64,000 nucleotides of DNA. Origin: Marvania coccoides. Its lineage: Eukaryota > Chlorophyta > Trebouxiophyceae > Chlorellales > Chlorellaceae. This document shows, piece after piece, positions 12,523 to 27,325 of the stretch (its first letter is position 1; every line of letters starts with the position of its first letter). The DNA lies in the NCBI GenBank assembly GCA_963854735.1, contig OY978100.1, positions 1,798,001 through 1,862,000 of the forward strand. The letters run 5' to 3'. A model generated the notes under the pieces. That model was given only the letters and a program-made list of their open reading frames with translations, ran no database searches and was not told the DNA's origin. The translations under genes and the position numbers were made by a program.

Positions 12523-13205
12523 ACCTCTGTGGAAAATGCTGCATGCACGCCCCAAACAATAAGTAAACACTCTTTCATTGAAATAGCGATGAAGGCCTGA
12601 GCTCTGGTTTGCTGCACAAGACGCAAGAGCAAGGCCATGCGCATGAACACTTAGCGAGCAAGTGCTGAATTCCTCACCCCTTGGTATCTCAGCTTGGTGG
12701 AAAGAAGGACAGACTTCAATGCCACGCACATTCTCTCCTCTTATTTCTTTTTCTTCCCACCTTTTATCTCCGTTGAACCCACCTGAAAGGATTATAATTG
12801 GTGTGAATGAATAAATGAATAAATGCGCATCTCGAAAGAAAATATGATAGCAACACCTCCCTTACGTATGGAAACTTTTCTTGGAAGGCGGTGAGCTCTG
12901 CCTTGCCAACACAGGACGCACGAACGCAACGCGCGGCCAGGTGCATGACCAACTTTGATGCATACCCTGCAGATTTCTCTCGCCTATGCCTCCCAGCTTG
13001 TTTGCATGGTGAAAAGAAGCAGCCATTGGTGCCGCTCGCTCCCTCTTTTTTCTGCTCCCCTATTTCGCGGATATATGACGCTTGATAACCATGCCACTAC
13101 AACGATTTGCCATCAGTCAGTGAGTCATCAGTCTTTTCAAAGTTGTAGAGGAGTCTCTCCATGACGCCGCATGAAAGAAACGCTTTTCTAATTTTCCAGA
13201 GAGGC
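12523..13205. other. Intergenic, tail-to-tail spacer between H2A and H3
   Basis: No gene seen. It holds only sequence past the two convergent histone hairpins; on the H3 side TTTTCCAGAG (read on the minus strand CTCTGGAAAA) is the downstream element of the H3 hairpin. Confidence 0.4.
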
Positions 13206-13221
13206 GGTGTTTAATAACACC
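13206..13221 (-). terminator. Histone 3'-end stem-loop (H3)
   Basis: Minus-strand GGTGTT-ATTA-AACACC, 72 bases past the H3 stop, followed by CTCTGGAAAA. Confidence 0.92.
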
Positions 13222-13293
13222 AGTAATTTTTTTGTTGCTTTTTTCTATTTATCTATGTATGTTTCTAATACGAAGAGCAGCCAAGCAGATCGT

Positions 13294-14426
<1,133 letters not shown>

Positions 14427-14493
14427 GCAGCTCACCCCGCTGCTGTTTTTTGGTGTTGACTGCTCCCAGCAGCCGATAACAAGAACAAAAACT

Positions 14494-14509
14494 GGTGTTA
14501 TTAAACACC
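14494..14509 (+). terminator. Histone 3'-end stem-loop (H4)
   Basis: GGTGTT-ATTA-AACACC followed by ACCTCTGTGGAAA, the same as at canonical H2A. Confidence 0.92.
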
Positions 14510-14985
14510 ACCTCTGTGGAAACCAAGACACACCAGTATCTATCTTTTATTTTTTGGAGGAATTCTTAGTTGTTAATTTTGAAGTGCTCCCGGGGTGTGC
14601 ATGGCTTGCACGGCCATCATACACTTGGCCATCACCTACTCCCGCTGATTTTAATGCCCCACACGCATTCAGCACCAAGCAGACTGCACTTCCCATCCTC
14701 CGCCTGACTTACATGCTGAAATTATAACTTAGAAAGCAGACGGGAAAATGAGCGGAGCTCCGCCATTCGGGCGTTTTTTTTCCTGGGATGGACTGTGTTT
14801 CGATTGAGAGGCGGCTATTGCGCAGAAGTCCCCCTGTTTAAAATATTCAAATGCTTGCCAACGGCCACCGAGCTGAACCCCTTTGGAAAGTTTGATGCAG
14901 GGTTTTAACGATGCCAGAATGCGCATTAGCTGGAATTTTGACAAACCCTTCGCTCGGAGCTGTAAAATTATAAGAAATTCTCGAC
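14510..14985. other. Intergenic, H4 3' side / uncoupling-protein 5' side
   Basis: No gene or repeat seen. The segment just before 14986 is presumed promoter and leader of the carrier gene. Confidence 0.35.
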
Positions 14986-16403
14986 ATGGGGCCAGTAGGG
15001 GGCGACAAAAGGCCCCTTAACTTCGGGCAAAACATCTTTGCGAGCGCAATCGCTTGCTGCACGGGAGAGGCAAGTGCTCTAGGGTTTCTAGCGTATCGCA
15101 ATAAAACCGTGCATACAATGATATGAAACACAATGTCAGTGCGGTTCCAAGCTCTCTTCTTAATATATATTGAATTTAGCCGCCCCGCTGAACTAGACAT
15201 CCCACCATGGTGTGCAGGTTGTCTCCATCCCCCTGGACACTGCCAAGGTCAGGCTACAGATCCAGCATGCAACTGCGCACCCCCATTATAAGTAAGCAAT
15301 TCGTTTTTTTGCAAATACCTTTTTTTTCCTCCCGTTGCCGCTCCTTTAAACACTATAATCTAACTCACAGGGGCCTGATTGGCACGATATTTACTGTGGT
15401 CAAAGAGGAGGGTTTTTTCTCGTTGTACCGCGGCTTGACGCCTGGGCTGCATCGTCAAATTATCAATGGCGGTCTTCGCATCGGACTCTACGACCCCATC
15501 AAGCGCACGGTCTCAGATTATCTTGGCGGCGACAGCCTGGGAGTGAAAATCATCTCTGGGCTGCTCTCCGGAGCCATCGGCATCACAGGTACCAGACATT
15601 TTAAATAGATTTCTCTGCCAGCGCCAAGCGGGCGCTATCTAAATATTGGCTTCCCTTTTTTTTCATGCTATCTTCTCTTGCTTTTCCCGTTATTTCCGCA
15701 GTTGCAAACCCCACCGATCTCGTGAAAGTGCGGTTTCAGGCGGAGGGCGTGCACTCCCCCGGCATTCTTCGAAAATACCCATCGGCGTGGCGAGCCTACG
15801 GCGTCATCGCCAAGGAAGAAGGCATGGCGGCGCTGTGGACGGGACTGGGGCCCAATATTGCGCGCAACGCCATCGTCAACGCCGTAGAGCTCGCTTCCTA
15901 CGACCAAATAAAAGAGTCGCTGCTAAAAACTGGAATTTTCAAAGACGACGTCTTTTGCCACCTGGCTTCCGGCTTGGGAGCGGGTTTTTTTGCTGTGTGT
16001 TTCGGGTCGCCTGTGGACGTGATTAAATCCCGCATGATGGGGGCTAGCCCTGGTGTTTATGGCGGAGTTTTGGATGCTTTTGTGAAAACTTTCAAGCAGG
16101 AGGGCGTGGGAGCGTTCTACGGCGGTTTTACTTCGAATTTCGTGCGCCTTGGTGAGTGGTGGGGAAGATTGGTAGATCGCATTCCGTGTTTCTTCTGCAA
16201 AATTTCTTTAGTTTTGACTGACCGCATTTGTTTTCTTATTATCTAATTCAGGCCTTTGGAACTCGATCATGTTTATTTCGCTCGAGCAAATCAAGGCGCA
16301 GATGCAGGCAGGGCAGGCGAGGGCCAACCAAAATGACATATTCATTGGCACCGCAAGTCGGCTCCCCCGCCCACTGAAGGTGGAAATTAAAAGTGAATCA
16401 TGA
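14986..16403 (+). CDS. Mitochondrial uncoupling-protein-like carrier (plant UCP/PUMP type)
   Basis: Five exons: 14986-15069, 15218-15291, 15371-15588, 15702-16151, 16252-16403; 325 aa, phases agree. Three carrier signatures are present: PLDTAKVRLQ, NPTDLVKVRFQ and SPVDVIKSRMM, each close to plant UCP1. GGLRIGLYDPIK, NAIVNAVELASYDQIK and GLWNSIMFISLEQIK are the matching second-helix regions. Such carriers move protons, fatty-acid anions or aspartate/glutamate and C4 acids across the inner mitochondrial membrane. The first exon (MGPVGGDKRPLNFGQNIFAS) is joined by a GC-AG intron starting GCAAGT. A short basic tail extends past the last helix. Confidence 0.88.
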
Positions 16404-17311
16404 TATGTACGCGTATAAATACATACGAATCATTGCTATATAATAAAATGTCCGATTAGTTTTTCCCGAAATGAATCAACCAATCATTTCCTTCATGCAA
16501 ATATGAAGATAATGCAATTAATTATGATTTGGAGTACAATTGCCCATTTTTTCATTTATTTTATTCTTTTCCCTTGTGCACTGTATTATTTCTGTAGCAT
16601 AGTCTCCTTGTTAACTTTGCAATTTAACAATTCTCGTTGAGCACCCGCGGCAAGAGCTTGGGGAACCCACGAGTTGCGGCGTCTGAAATGGGTGGTGGGG
16701 TCCGAACAATTGTGGCTCCTTCGAAGAGTATCATTTGCAATTGCGCATTTGGTTCACTCTGTTCATTTCGAGTTTCTCCCCTTTGAATGGGAGCATTATG
16801 GAGGCACATGTTTGGCTGGCCAATGGGCAGAGGAGAGGTGCAGTTCATCTTTTTATTGAGTTTAAAAGCTCCTTTTATGCTTTAGGCTGTCGTACGCTCT
16901 GTCTTGGGCTGCAGCTGGAGGCGGCAGGAAAATTATTCATATTGTCCACATAAAATGCTGCATGGGCGAAATCTTGGAGCTGGTTGCAGCTGCAGCCGTC
17001 TTGCAGGCTTGCCTAGCTTCCGATGAATCATTGGAGGTGGGCGGAAGGCATTGGAAGGCTGTCAGCAAAGCATGAAGCGAAGCACGAGAGAGGCACGAGC
17101 TTATCCGGGCATCCCACCTTCAGAAACAGAACATTTTTGCACTTTTAATTTCTACAGACTAAGAATAAAACTTTTTACACTGTACCGTAGCGCATCAGCA
17201 GCCAAGACGCCAATTGTAGACCTGCAAATTAATTTACTAATCAAAATCTTTCGACAACCACTCTGTTCCTTTATTACATTCATCTAGAGCCGCTCTACCG
17301 TGAAACAAACA
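16404..17311. other. Intergenic, about 0.9 kb
   Basis: AT-rich on the left and mixed on the right. It must hold the carrier 3' end and the ferredoxin promoter. No reading frame with protein-like composition and no repeat found. Confidence 0.4.
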
Positions 17312-17861
17312 ATGTCCGCCCTCACCACGCCAACCATCTGCTCCACCAGCGGCCGTCTGTCGGCCCGACAAGCTGCCCGCCCCGCCCGCCCCCAGCTGGC
17401 CCGTTCCGCTGCCCGCCGCCCCCTGGCCCGCCGAATGGCCGTCGCAGTGCAGGCTTACACCGCCACAGTGCGTCATGAAGGCGCCACCCACGTGCTTGAG
17501 GTCCCTGAGGGCGAGTCCATCCTTGCAGCTTGCCAGGACGCTGGGATCGACGTCCCTTATGACTGCTCCATGGGCACATGCTGTGCCTGCGCCGCACGAT
17601 TGGTAAGACTGTTAGAAAAATCGAGTTTTAAACTGAATTCTAGCGTTTTATATTTGAAATTTCAGTGGTTTATTATCTTGGATGTTTTCTTCTTTCGTGT
17701 AGATTTCTGGGGATATGGACGTGTCTGCTGGCATGATCGCCCCGGAGGTGGCAGACAAGGGCTACGTGTTGCTGTGCACTGCGCTGCCGCAGAGCGATGT
17801 CGTGGTTGAGACGATCGACCAGAATGAGCTGTTTGTGGAAGTTATGGGGGTTGAACAGTAA
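17312..17861 (+). CDS. Plastid [2Fe-2S] ferredoxin, FdC1-like
   Basis: Two exons: 17312-17602 and 17703-17861; 149 aa. The first ~47 residues are rich in Arg, Ala and Ser without acids, typical of a chloroplast transit peptide, ending near RRMAVAVQA. The mature part has the plant-type cluster: CSMGTCCACAARL (C-x4-C-x2-C) and the fourth cysteine in GYVLLCTALPQSD. The SMG/TC wording and the extended C-terminus match the ferredoxin C1 group more than photosynthetic PetF (which has CRAGSCSSC). FdC1 proteins accept electrons from photosystem I but do not reduce NADP+ well. Exon 2 begins inside the iron-sulfur domain. Confidence 0.88.
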
Positions 17862-18160
17862 AACAGGAGGGCAAGGCAATGCGTTGTGCGCGACAGGCAG
17901 AGCGTTCATTTTTTAATTAATTAAAAGTCATTTTATATTTTTCAAAGATACGAAGCGGCAAAAACTAAACTTCTCTTTGAGAGGGATTCTTACAGCAGCT
18001 TGGCCGTGCAAAACATCCCCGTTTAATATCTCGCTCTCTCTATTCAACAATTGCTTAATCGGCTTGATTTGTAACACTTTGTCTTACACACGCGTCGGAG
18101 AAATTCAAGCTGAAAAAAAAAAGGGTTTTGTAGGAAACTTGAAGAAAAAGATCAATGGCA

Positions 18161-21100
18161 TCACAGCGCGTAGTCCTTGAGGTCGTCCTCCTCAGTGGCA
18201 GGCAGCCTGGTGAGGCGGCGGCAGTAGGGCTCTGTGAGCATCGTCCTTGCCAACGAACCAGCCCTGCCACTGCTTAAGAACGCCTGCGTCGCCTCCGGGC
18301 CGGCCTCCAGCTGCAGCACGCGCGCCAGCGTGCGCTCTGCCGCGAGCTTTGACGATCCCGAGCTGTCTTGAATCATGCCGAGCACGCTGGGCACCAAATC
18401 CGGGTAGTGGGATGGCAAACTGGCGACTCCAGCGCCACCTGCTGCCGCTGCTACCTTGCGCAGCACCGCCAGCGCCTGCCGCTGCACGTCAGTGTGCTGG
18501 TCGGGCCCCAGAAGCGCCATCAACAGCGGCACAATGGTCGGGAGCGACGGCGAAGAAGCACCAGAAGACTCCTCGAGCTCTGACGCTACCAACCGCCCTG
18601 CCGCCTTGCCAGCCGCCTGCTTCACTTCCACGCTCTCATCTTTGCCCAGCCGGACCAACGCTTTGAGGAACGCCGCCCGCAAGCCGGCCTCCTCCAGTCT
18701 GGCAGGCACCCGTTGCGCCACCGCTGCCGCCACCAGGGCCGCCCCCAGACGTTCGCCGTACCGCCCCGTGGTGGGCGGCGCCAGCGTGCTGCTCTCCAGC
18801 ATCTCTTGCAGCTCCAGAGTGCTACAGCGGGCGGCGTATGCGCCCATTGCGCCTGCCGCCGCTCTCAGCAAAATTTCATCGTCGCCTGCGCCAGCGCAGG
18901 CCTCGCGCACGGCGGAGCCGACTGACGCCAAGGTTGCGGGCGCCAGGCGCTCGCCGGAAGCCACCAGCGCACCCTCCATGGCCGTGAGGTATGCCTCCTG
19001 CACGGCAGGCTCGGCTGAGCGAGCTCCGCTGGCAAGATCGCCAACCTGTTTAAAAAAGAAAGGAGACATACGAAAAAGCGAAGTGATGAGTAAAATATAA
19101 ATATAACGGGGGTCTTAATTACGTTTAATATACGGAAGGAATGCAGTCAGGAGACGAAGAAAGAATGAAAAAGCAGCTTTTGTCAAGAAAGGCGCAGCTG
19201 TTATCCCCTCTTTTTTATCCCACAAACAAAATAACAATAAAAACAGATAAACTGCGCATAAAATATACAATTCCTTACCAGCTGGTCCAGCCGCAGCGCC
19301 ATGGTGGTGAGCTCTCCCAGGTTGACCGCCGCCCGCTGCCTCACGCCCTGTGCTGGGTCAGTCAGACACTTCACAAACGTGGTCTGCAGCTGCGGGATGA
19401 AAGGACGCAGCCCCACACCGGCGCGACCCACCAACAGCCCCATTGTCTTCAAAATGGCGGCCTTTGTCTGCCACGGGAAGCGATCTCCAATGATGCGAAT
19501 TAAGGGCCCTGTTATTTGTACCACGAAGGGTTTGAGGGCGTCTCCGCCCGTCACCTCGACGAGTTCCCCCAGCCCCTCGGCTGCCAGCTCCCGCAGCTCC
19601 GCGCTTGAGCCCTGCAGCACGCCTTGCAGGTACACCGGGAGAACCGGAGTCAGTGCCTTGGGCAGGCAGAAGCCTGGCACCAAAACGGGGCCGGATCCGG
19701 CGCGTTTCTTGCGGCGCTCGCGGTCCTTGGCGGCCTGCACGGCTTCCTTGAGCGTGCGCACGAAGGAGGGCGCCATTTCCTTCGGGATTGAGGCCATCAC
19801 AGCGGACAACGCAGCCCAGCAGGCCGCCAGCGTGTCCGCATCGTCCTCCGCCAGCAGTGGCACCAGCGAGGAGATGAGCCCGGGCACGTGCTCCTGGAAA
19901 TCAAGCTTGGAGGCTTTGCAGAAGGCCGTCGTTGCTGCTGCCGCTCCCCGCCGTCTCGGCCCTGCCTCGTCCAGCCCCCGGTGGACCTCCGCCATGAAGA
20001 GGTGCAGCCCGTCTTCAGCAACGGCAGCGGCCACTGCTGCGAGCGCAGCATGCGCAGCAGCCGCAGCAGGCGACACATCGGGGTGGTTGCCTGCCTGAAC
20101 CAACAACGTAGGCATAATGACCGCTAGGTGCGAGTGAATGGAGGGGCCTGCAACCTCTGCCAACGCCCCTAATGCCGTGAGGTTTGTGGCGGTGACAGGG
20201 GCCTTGATGAGGCGGGGAGCCATGGAAGAAAGCAGCTGCGGTCGCACGCTGAGCACGACACGCAGCCCCTCCAACGCCTGCTTTGCCTGCTGCTCATGCT
20301 TGGACTCCAGCCCCTGCAGCAGCGACGGGATGATGGCGTCGATGTTGGCGCCGCCACCGCTCTTGAACAGAACGTTGATAACGCCACCAGCTGCCGCCCT
20401 CACGCCGGCATCGGAATCGCACAGCGCGCCCTGCACCGCCGGCAGCAGCTCCGCCAGGTTGTCCGCCAGCTGATTGCGCGTGCAGTTCTCCATAACTTCC
20501 CGCAGCCCGCAGCACACGCCCGCCCGCGTGGACGCGTCCTCCGACTGAACGTTTTCTTTCAAAATGGGGAGGATCTGGGCCAGCACGCGGTCCCCCATCT
20601 TGCGCACCAGCTCCCCCAGACACCGGCTCGCCATTTCGCTGCTGTCCTCGTCGCTGGCGGCCAGGCCTGCGATGACAAAGGTCATCAGCGCCGGCAGAAT
20701 TTCGCCCAAAGTTTTGGGGGTGTTAGTGACCACAGTCTTCCACACGTGGAGCGCGGCGGAGCGCACGGTGTAGGCCACGTCGGAGCGCGCGATGTACAGC
20801 CGGGCCAGCACCTCATTGCGCCTGCAGGGTTGAGGAAAAAGAAGGTGAATATGAGGAAAAAGAAAACAATTGAAAACAGCGTTGGTTGAAGAGCACATTA
20901 CCCTCCTCTTCAATAATGAAAGTAAACAATTAATGCAATACGCCACCCTCGAAATCTTAGTGGACTCATACTGTTGTCTATTGATTAAGTAAACCACTAG
21001 TGCTACTTTTACTTACTTAGCCATGCCCAGAGCATCCACGATGGCCTTGCCGTGCGCCTCCACAGAAATACCCTCCGCCTCTTCGTCCTGCACGTCCTGC

Positions 21101-24100
21101 TGGATGCGTCCAGTGGTGCCCGCCACCTTGAACAGCAGGTCTCCCAGGAGCTCCACCGATGACTGCCGGATGCGCCAGTTCACGTTCAACATGCCGCCCT
21201 CTACGGTGGGCAGAAGCAGCGTCAGCGCGGTGGTGGCGTACAGCTCGACGGCCACGCGGCCGGAGGACAGCGCGGCGTCGCGCACGCCCTCTGACTCATC
21301 GGCCAGGCCGTCGAGGACGCAGGGCAGCGCCACTGGGAGGTGAGGGCGGAACACCTCCGGCATGGTGTAGGGGAGGTACCTACACGGGTTGGATGGAGAG
21401 CGAGAAACGAAAGTGATAAAATTATGTAAAAATATGCAGAATTTTGTTCAAAATAAATTATATTGTCCACCACAATATATATTGGGCTATAGAATCAGCA
21501 AGGTTTACAAAAATAGAAAAAACAATAGGCCCTTACTTGAACAGGGTGAGGGAGCCTTCCCGGGCGGCGGCGGTGCGCGCAGAGCACCCCGCAATGACGT
21601 CGGGCAGCACCTCTTCCAGCGCCCCCGCGCCCTGCACCGCCAGCACCTCCGCCAGGCCCTGCGCCGCGCCGCTGCGCTCCACAGCCGAAGACTCGCTGCG
21701 CATCTTCTCCAGCAGCCACGGCGTGGTGTCCCCCAGCGCCTCGGAACCCATGCCAAGGGTGAGGGAGCCCAGGGCCCTGGCGGCGGTGGCCCTCACCTCT
21801 GGGAGCGGGTCCAGCAGAGCGGATTGAACCTCAGGGAGGAGAAGCGGGACGTAGGGGGTCATGTCCTTGGAATCGTTGACCAGCTTGCAGAGGTTGCCCA
21901 CGATGCGGGCTGCGCGCTTCTTGACGTCGCCGGAGCGGTCGCGGAGGCCGCGGTGCACCACAGGCACGATGAGCGCCTACACGTGATTATAATTAGTAAA
22001 AAAATGATTACGAGATATAAATAGGTTAAATCATTAAGCAAGAAATGTGGAAGAAAAGACGTCATTAGGCAGGGACTCCCCCCCTTCTCCCAGGCCTAGC
22101 AATTACTGGCAAGGCCTTACTAGAGGGGGTGGAGCCCAGCGTGTGGCACACATGCACTATGCTACTACAACAAGTATACTGCTTGACTCACCAGCGACGC
22201 GGCATCGATCGTGTTGATGAAGACGGTGCTCAGCAGCAGGTCCAGCGCAGCCTTGTTGTTTTTGTTGGGGTCAGCCACCGCAGACAGCAGGGTGGGCACC
22301 AGCTGCGACACCTCGGGGTTGCGAATCACCGAGCCCACCTCGTCCAGCGCCTGTTTTGCGGCAGCACAAACCTTGGGATGCGGGTCCGCTAGAACCTCGC
22401 CCAGCCGAGGCACGATGGTAGGCAGGCAGGCGGAGAGCTGCTTGGGGGCGCAGTGCGCCATGGCGCCCAGCAGCTGCACGGAACCCTGCTTGGTTCGCCA
22501 GGTACGGTCCTCAATTCCTTTGAGCAGCGCTGGAAGAACAAGTTTCACGCCCTGCGCGCTGAGCTGGCCCATGATGACGCGCGCCGCGCCCACCGCGGCT
22601 TCCCGCACTCCCGGGGAAGGGTCGCCGAAGGCGGTGAGCAGCGTGGGGAGGATGTGGATGACATACGGTTCGAATAGCCGACCCAATTTGTCGGAAAGGC
22701 ACTCGAAGCAGCACAGCGCGCCCTCGCGAGCCCCTGCATCGGCCTTCTCCTCTGCCCCCGCTTTCAGCGCGTCCATCACGCCGTACTTCTTCAAGGAAGA
22801 AAGTCCCAGACCTTTCACCGCTCCTGCCAAGCCGTAAGCCGCCCCCCGGCGGTCTCCATAGCTGGCGCCCTTCAGCGCCTGCTGCAGCAGCCGTGACATG
22901 ATGGTCTCCACAAACTCTGCGTCGGGCTGCAGCGCAGGCATCAGCGGGGGCAGGCAATCGGATACCGAGCGCTGCACAGCTTCTGACGGCGTTTTCAGCA
23001 CTTCCAGCAGCGTGTCGATGATGGATTTCACTTTGGAAGACGTGGGGTCCATGTGGCGCGCCAGGGTGCCCAAGAACACCACCGCGCCCTGCCGCACATG
23101 GTCATAGGCGTCCTCTGAAAGCTCTGCCCCTCGGCCGGTAGTTTTTCGCTCCAAATATGACTCCACCAGGGGCAGCATGGTGGTGGCCGCGGGCGGGCCC
23201 GCGGCATCTACCACGGCTACGCCTGCTGCCACCATTGCCATGCGAACTGACTGGTCTGTGTCCATCAAACCTGCACCCAGGAAAAATTCCATGGCGGTGT
23301 CGACATCAGCAGGGGACAGGCGCGGAGCCAGCGCCTGCAGCGCAGCTGCAGCGCCCATACGCGCAGCGGGGCTGCGCCCAGAGACGAATAAATCAATGGC
23401 GGCGGCCAGAGCGGCGGCTGATTTGCCGGTTTGTGCAACGCCTGCTGCCAGGGCGCCTGCGGCGGCGGTGCGCACGGCAGGGAACGGACTGGCCAGCTCC
23501 TGCGTGAGGTGGGTGATGAAGGTGGCGGGCAACGCCCCGCCCGTGCTCTCCCACAGCTCTTTTGCTGCTGCTGCGTTGTCGAAATTTTCATCGCTGCATG
23601 CCATCCACAGCAGCGTCAGCACCTCTTCGTCCGCAACCCCCTGCATCGCGGGGGCGGCTGCCAGCGCGGCGAGTGCGGCCCGGCGGGCAAACGCCTCTCC
23701 AGCTGAGAGTCCTCGCACCGCAGCTCTCAACGCTGGAACGTCGCCAGGCGCGATAGAAGAGCACAGCGTGCGCAGCAGGCCTTGCACCCGGTCCCGTAAG
23801 GCGGGCAGGATGTTGATCACGTGGTAGAGCAGCTCGAATGCCTGCGTTTTGGGCACCTGAGTGCCGGGGCCGACGTGGAGGGAAACAACGCCCAGGGCCG
23901 CGTCGTGGAGGGGCGTGGGACGCTGGCAGCTACACCATTTGAAGGAAATAGTACAGTGTATTAGAAAGGTGCGAAATTGGGACAGTTCCAGTGCAAATAT
24001 ACATTAAAACATGCTGTCTTTTTAAATAAGAAATTATGAAATTTAGGGAGAGTTTTTTTTTTTTTTTTTTAATTAGTTTCTTTACCTGAGTACGGCCCTG

Positions 24101-27100
24101 AGGATGGGAAAGCACAGGATGTACGCGGGGCCCGGCAGCGGCCATGAGCCCAGCACTGCAGACTCTCCGTCCTCTGCCGGTGATCCCCCAGTGGCTACCA
24201 GCAGCGCATCCACCGCAGCCACCACGCAGCTCTGCCGCGCCAGGCGCTGATAGTCAGGCGCCGCGGCGGCGTCGGTCTGAGCCACCAGGCGCAGCGCTGC
24301 AGCGACATCCAGTGCTCGGTTTCCGATGGCGCCAGGAATGCAGCCAACCAAAGGACGCAGGCAAGCAAACGCAGCCACAGATCCCACCAAAGGAGAGGTC
24401 AGCAGGGGCAGCGCCGGCGCAGCGAGCTCCTCCAGATGAGACGCGCAGAATGAGGCGTCACCGCTGCCGAACGCTCCGAGCGCAATGAGCCCCCTGGCGA
24501 GGCGTTCTCTGACGGCTACCACGCCCGCGCGGACCTCCGCTTCGTTGAGCAGCTGGCGGGCGCGCGCCTCCGCCGCGGCGTCCTTTGCCGGAGCCTTCCC
24601 GGGGGGCTTTCCGCCGCTGCGAGCTGCCGCCGCCGCAGCCATTGATGGCCGCGTTGGCGCGGCTTTCACTGCAGTTTTCGCGGGCGGGGCGGCTTCCTCT
24701 TTCGCGGGAGTAGCAAGAAGCACCTCCGGCGGAAAGATGGGGGGCTGAATGGAGGCTTTATCAGCCAACATTTCCTCAAACAGCTCGACGGGAATGATGC
24801 TGCCGTCTTCACTCTCATTTGAAGTTCTCCCCCGGGGGGTGGCGTACACACGGAGCTGCCTGGCGGTGAGAGAATCGTGCACGGCAGTATCCAGCTGCGG
24901 GGCCAGCGCATCCAGTGTGGGACGGAACAATGCCGAAGCCGCCAACACGGCAGCAGCACTCAATGCTCCGAACGCCGCAGCTTGCTCCCGCGGGTCTTCG
25001 CTGTTCACCCCGTGCACGCCCAACACCAGCTCCGCCGCAATATCGCTAGGAGCCGCCTCCAAGGCGCGTTGTACCGCCCCCAGGCGAGTTCGTACTGCCC
25101 GCCATGCCCCATCACTGCCGCGCCTCGCAGCGGCGATCGTGGGGTGGTGCGCCAGCAGCAGCGCGGCGGACACCAGCGCGGCGCTGGGTGGTGCCTCTTC
25201 GCCCTTGTGGGAGCGAGGAATGCAGGCTAACAGGGCGTGCAAGTACCGCTCGTGCACCGCCTCTTCTGCCATGGCCGCCTCCGCCTCTGCTGGGTCTTGA
25301 ATGACCCCCACCTCGGCAATGTTAGCCACCCAGTGGTGCAGCGCCGCCAGCAGGCCCAGCTGCAGCCCGAGGTCGGCTGAAGCCACGGCGGTGGCAGCAG
25401 TGATGGCAGCAGCTCGGGCTGCAGAATTGAAGTGCAGCAGGAGGAGCGCCAGGGTGCGGGAGGCAGCGGAGGCCGCGGGGGAGGAGTCTCCCCCCAGCCG
25501 GCGAGCGTGCAGCGTCAGCAGCGCGCTGCACAGCTCAGCGTGGACCGCCGCATCTTCAGGCGCCAGCTTGGCTGCCGTTGCCGCCGCCAGCAGCGGCGAA
25601 TCGGCCTTCTCCACCGCCGCCCACGCGCCGTCCTTCTCCAGCGCCGCATCCGCGGCCACGTCGGCCCACGCGATATAGGCTGCAGCCAGCAGAGCCAACA
25701 AACCGTCAACTCTGGACGCCACTTTAGCCGCCCCCTCCGCAATCAGCTTGCTCAGGGCGGGCGCAAGGTCCCCTACCCGCCCCCGCAGCTCCGCGTTGCC
25801 AGAGAGGCCCTTGACCAGCGCCCGCAGGTGGCCCCTCCTCAGTCCCTCTTTCTCTTTCAGGCCCTCTGACAGCCGGGAGGCAGTGGCAGCAGGAACGGCG
25901 CTGCAGCGAGGCAACCACGCCCCCAGCGCGCGCAGCAGCGCCAGTCTGCCTTCATCCGTAATCTCCTCTTTGTAAAAGACGGAGAGGAATGTGCAGGCGG
26001 AGTGGGCAACTGCTGCGATGCTCTCTCCCCGTCCCTTTGATGCCGCCAGAGCTTCAAGGGCCGCTGCGAGGGAGGCGCGCTCCTGCGGGCTCTTGATTTT
26101 GCCACCCTCACTGCCGTCCAGCACCTTGGTGACCACGTCCACGCAGGTCTGCAGCGCGGAGGGGTCTCCGACGCGCTCGGCAAAAGCTGCCGTTGCTGCC
26201 GCCGCCAGCTTGCGCACCGGCTCTTTGGCGTGCTTCGCCTGCAGGCGATCGTTAAATAGGTTCATAATGTCATTGTCGTTATGTCAAGAGTGGATTTACA
26301 GCGGGAAGATGATGGCGATAAAAATAATATTGAATGAACAAAAACTTGCCTGCTGCGCCAGCACTGGCATCACTTCCGCAGCAGCGCCGCTGAGGTCCTG
26401 CCGCAGCGCGCCCAGCATGAAGGTCGACGAGGCCAGCGCTGCCTCAGGGGAGCGGCGAATCATGCGCAGCACAGCGGGGAGCAGCGTTGTGGAAATCTGC
26501 TCTGCCGTGGCGGCGCCCAGCAGCGGGGCGTAGCACGCCAGCAGGTGCGCGGGAGAGCGCTCTTTGGCGGACAGCACGCCGTCCACAAACACCTGCTGAA
26601 GCTGCTGGGAAACTGCCGCAGCGCTTTCCGATTTCTTTGCTGCATTGGCCCAAATCACGCGAACCAGCGGCGCAGACTTGGTGGAGGTAGCCACCGTGAC
26701 GTAACATTCCTGCAGGGCGGGCGATGCGGCCAGCGCCGCACTCACAGCGTGCTGTGCTGCCGTGTGCCGCTGCCCCGATGCTGCCAGCGCCCCCAACCAC
26801 GCCGCTTGGCACTCAATGAGTTTGGTTGCGGCTTTCTGTGCGGTGGGGAGGTTCAGGTGCTGCAGCGTGAGGGTGCTCCACAGCAGCAGCGTGGTGGCTG
26901 TGCCGGGAGGCGGCCGGCAAATGTCATCTTTTACCAGTCCGGAAGCGAATTCTTTGATAAAATCGTTGCTTTTCAGGGCATGACGCAGCGTCTTCAGCAC
27001 CGCGCGCTGGGTGGGGATGTCAGGGCGGCTGGTCAGGGTGTGAAGCACGAGGCGGGACAGCTCGGCAGCGTTGGAAGCAATAAAATCTGCATGGCAGCAA

Positions 27101-27325
27101 AGGGGTTGATGGCAAGGTGAATGAAGGTTGGCTTGCGATGTTTCGACACTGTAGGGCGCGTGTTCCGATGTAAATATGGAGATAATAGAGCTGTTCAGCT
27201 GAGAGATGGCATCCACCTTGGTGAGCTGCGGCAGATGCCAACGCCTGCCATGATGCACGCCGCACGTGAATGGGGACGGTCCTGGCGGTCGCTGTCCATG
27301 CTTGAGCGAGAGGATCGTCAGCCAT
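18161..27325 (-). CDS. GCN1: GCN1, HEAT-repeat activator of the eIF2alpha kinase GCN2
   Basis: Eight exons on the minus strand: 27325-27217, 27086-26350, 26238-24086, 23929-22192, 21976-21537, 21379-21017, 20821-19279, 19045-18161; 2655 aa, all phases agree and length fits the family (yeast 2672). It is composed of HEAT repeats. Diagnostic stretches are FPILRAVLSCQRPTPLHDAA, ALIVPVVHRGLRDRSGDVKK, EVLPDVIAG and VRSAALHVWKTVVTNTPKTL, the last just before the region that binds the GCN2 RWD domain. GCN1 sits on collided or stalled ribosomes and passes the uncharged-tRNA signal to GCN2, so it acts in general amino-acid control. Intron 2 (26349-26239) starts GCAAGT and intron 1 starts GTGGAT. The start codon (MADDPLAQAW) is well supported. 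Confidence 0.95.
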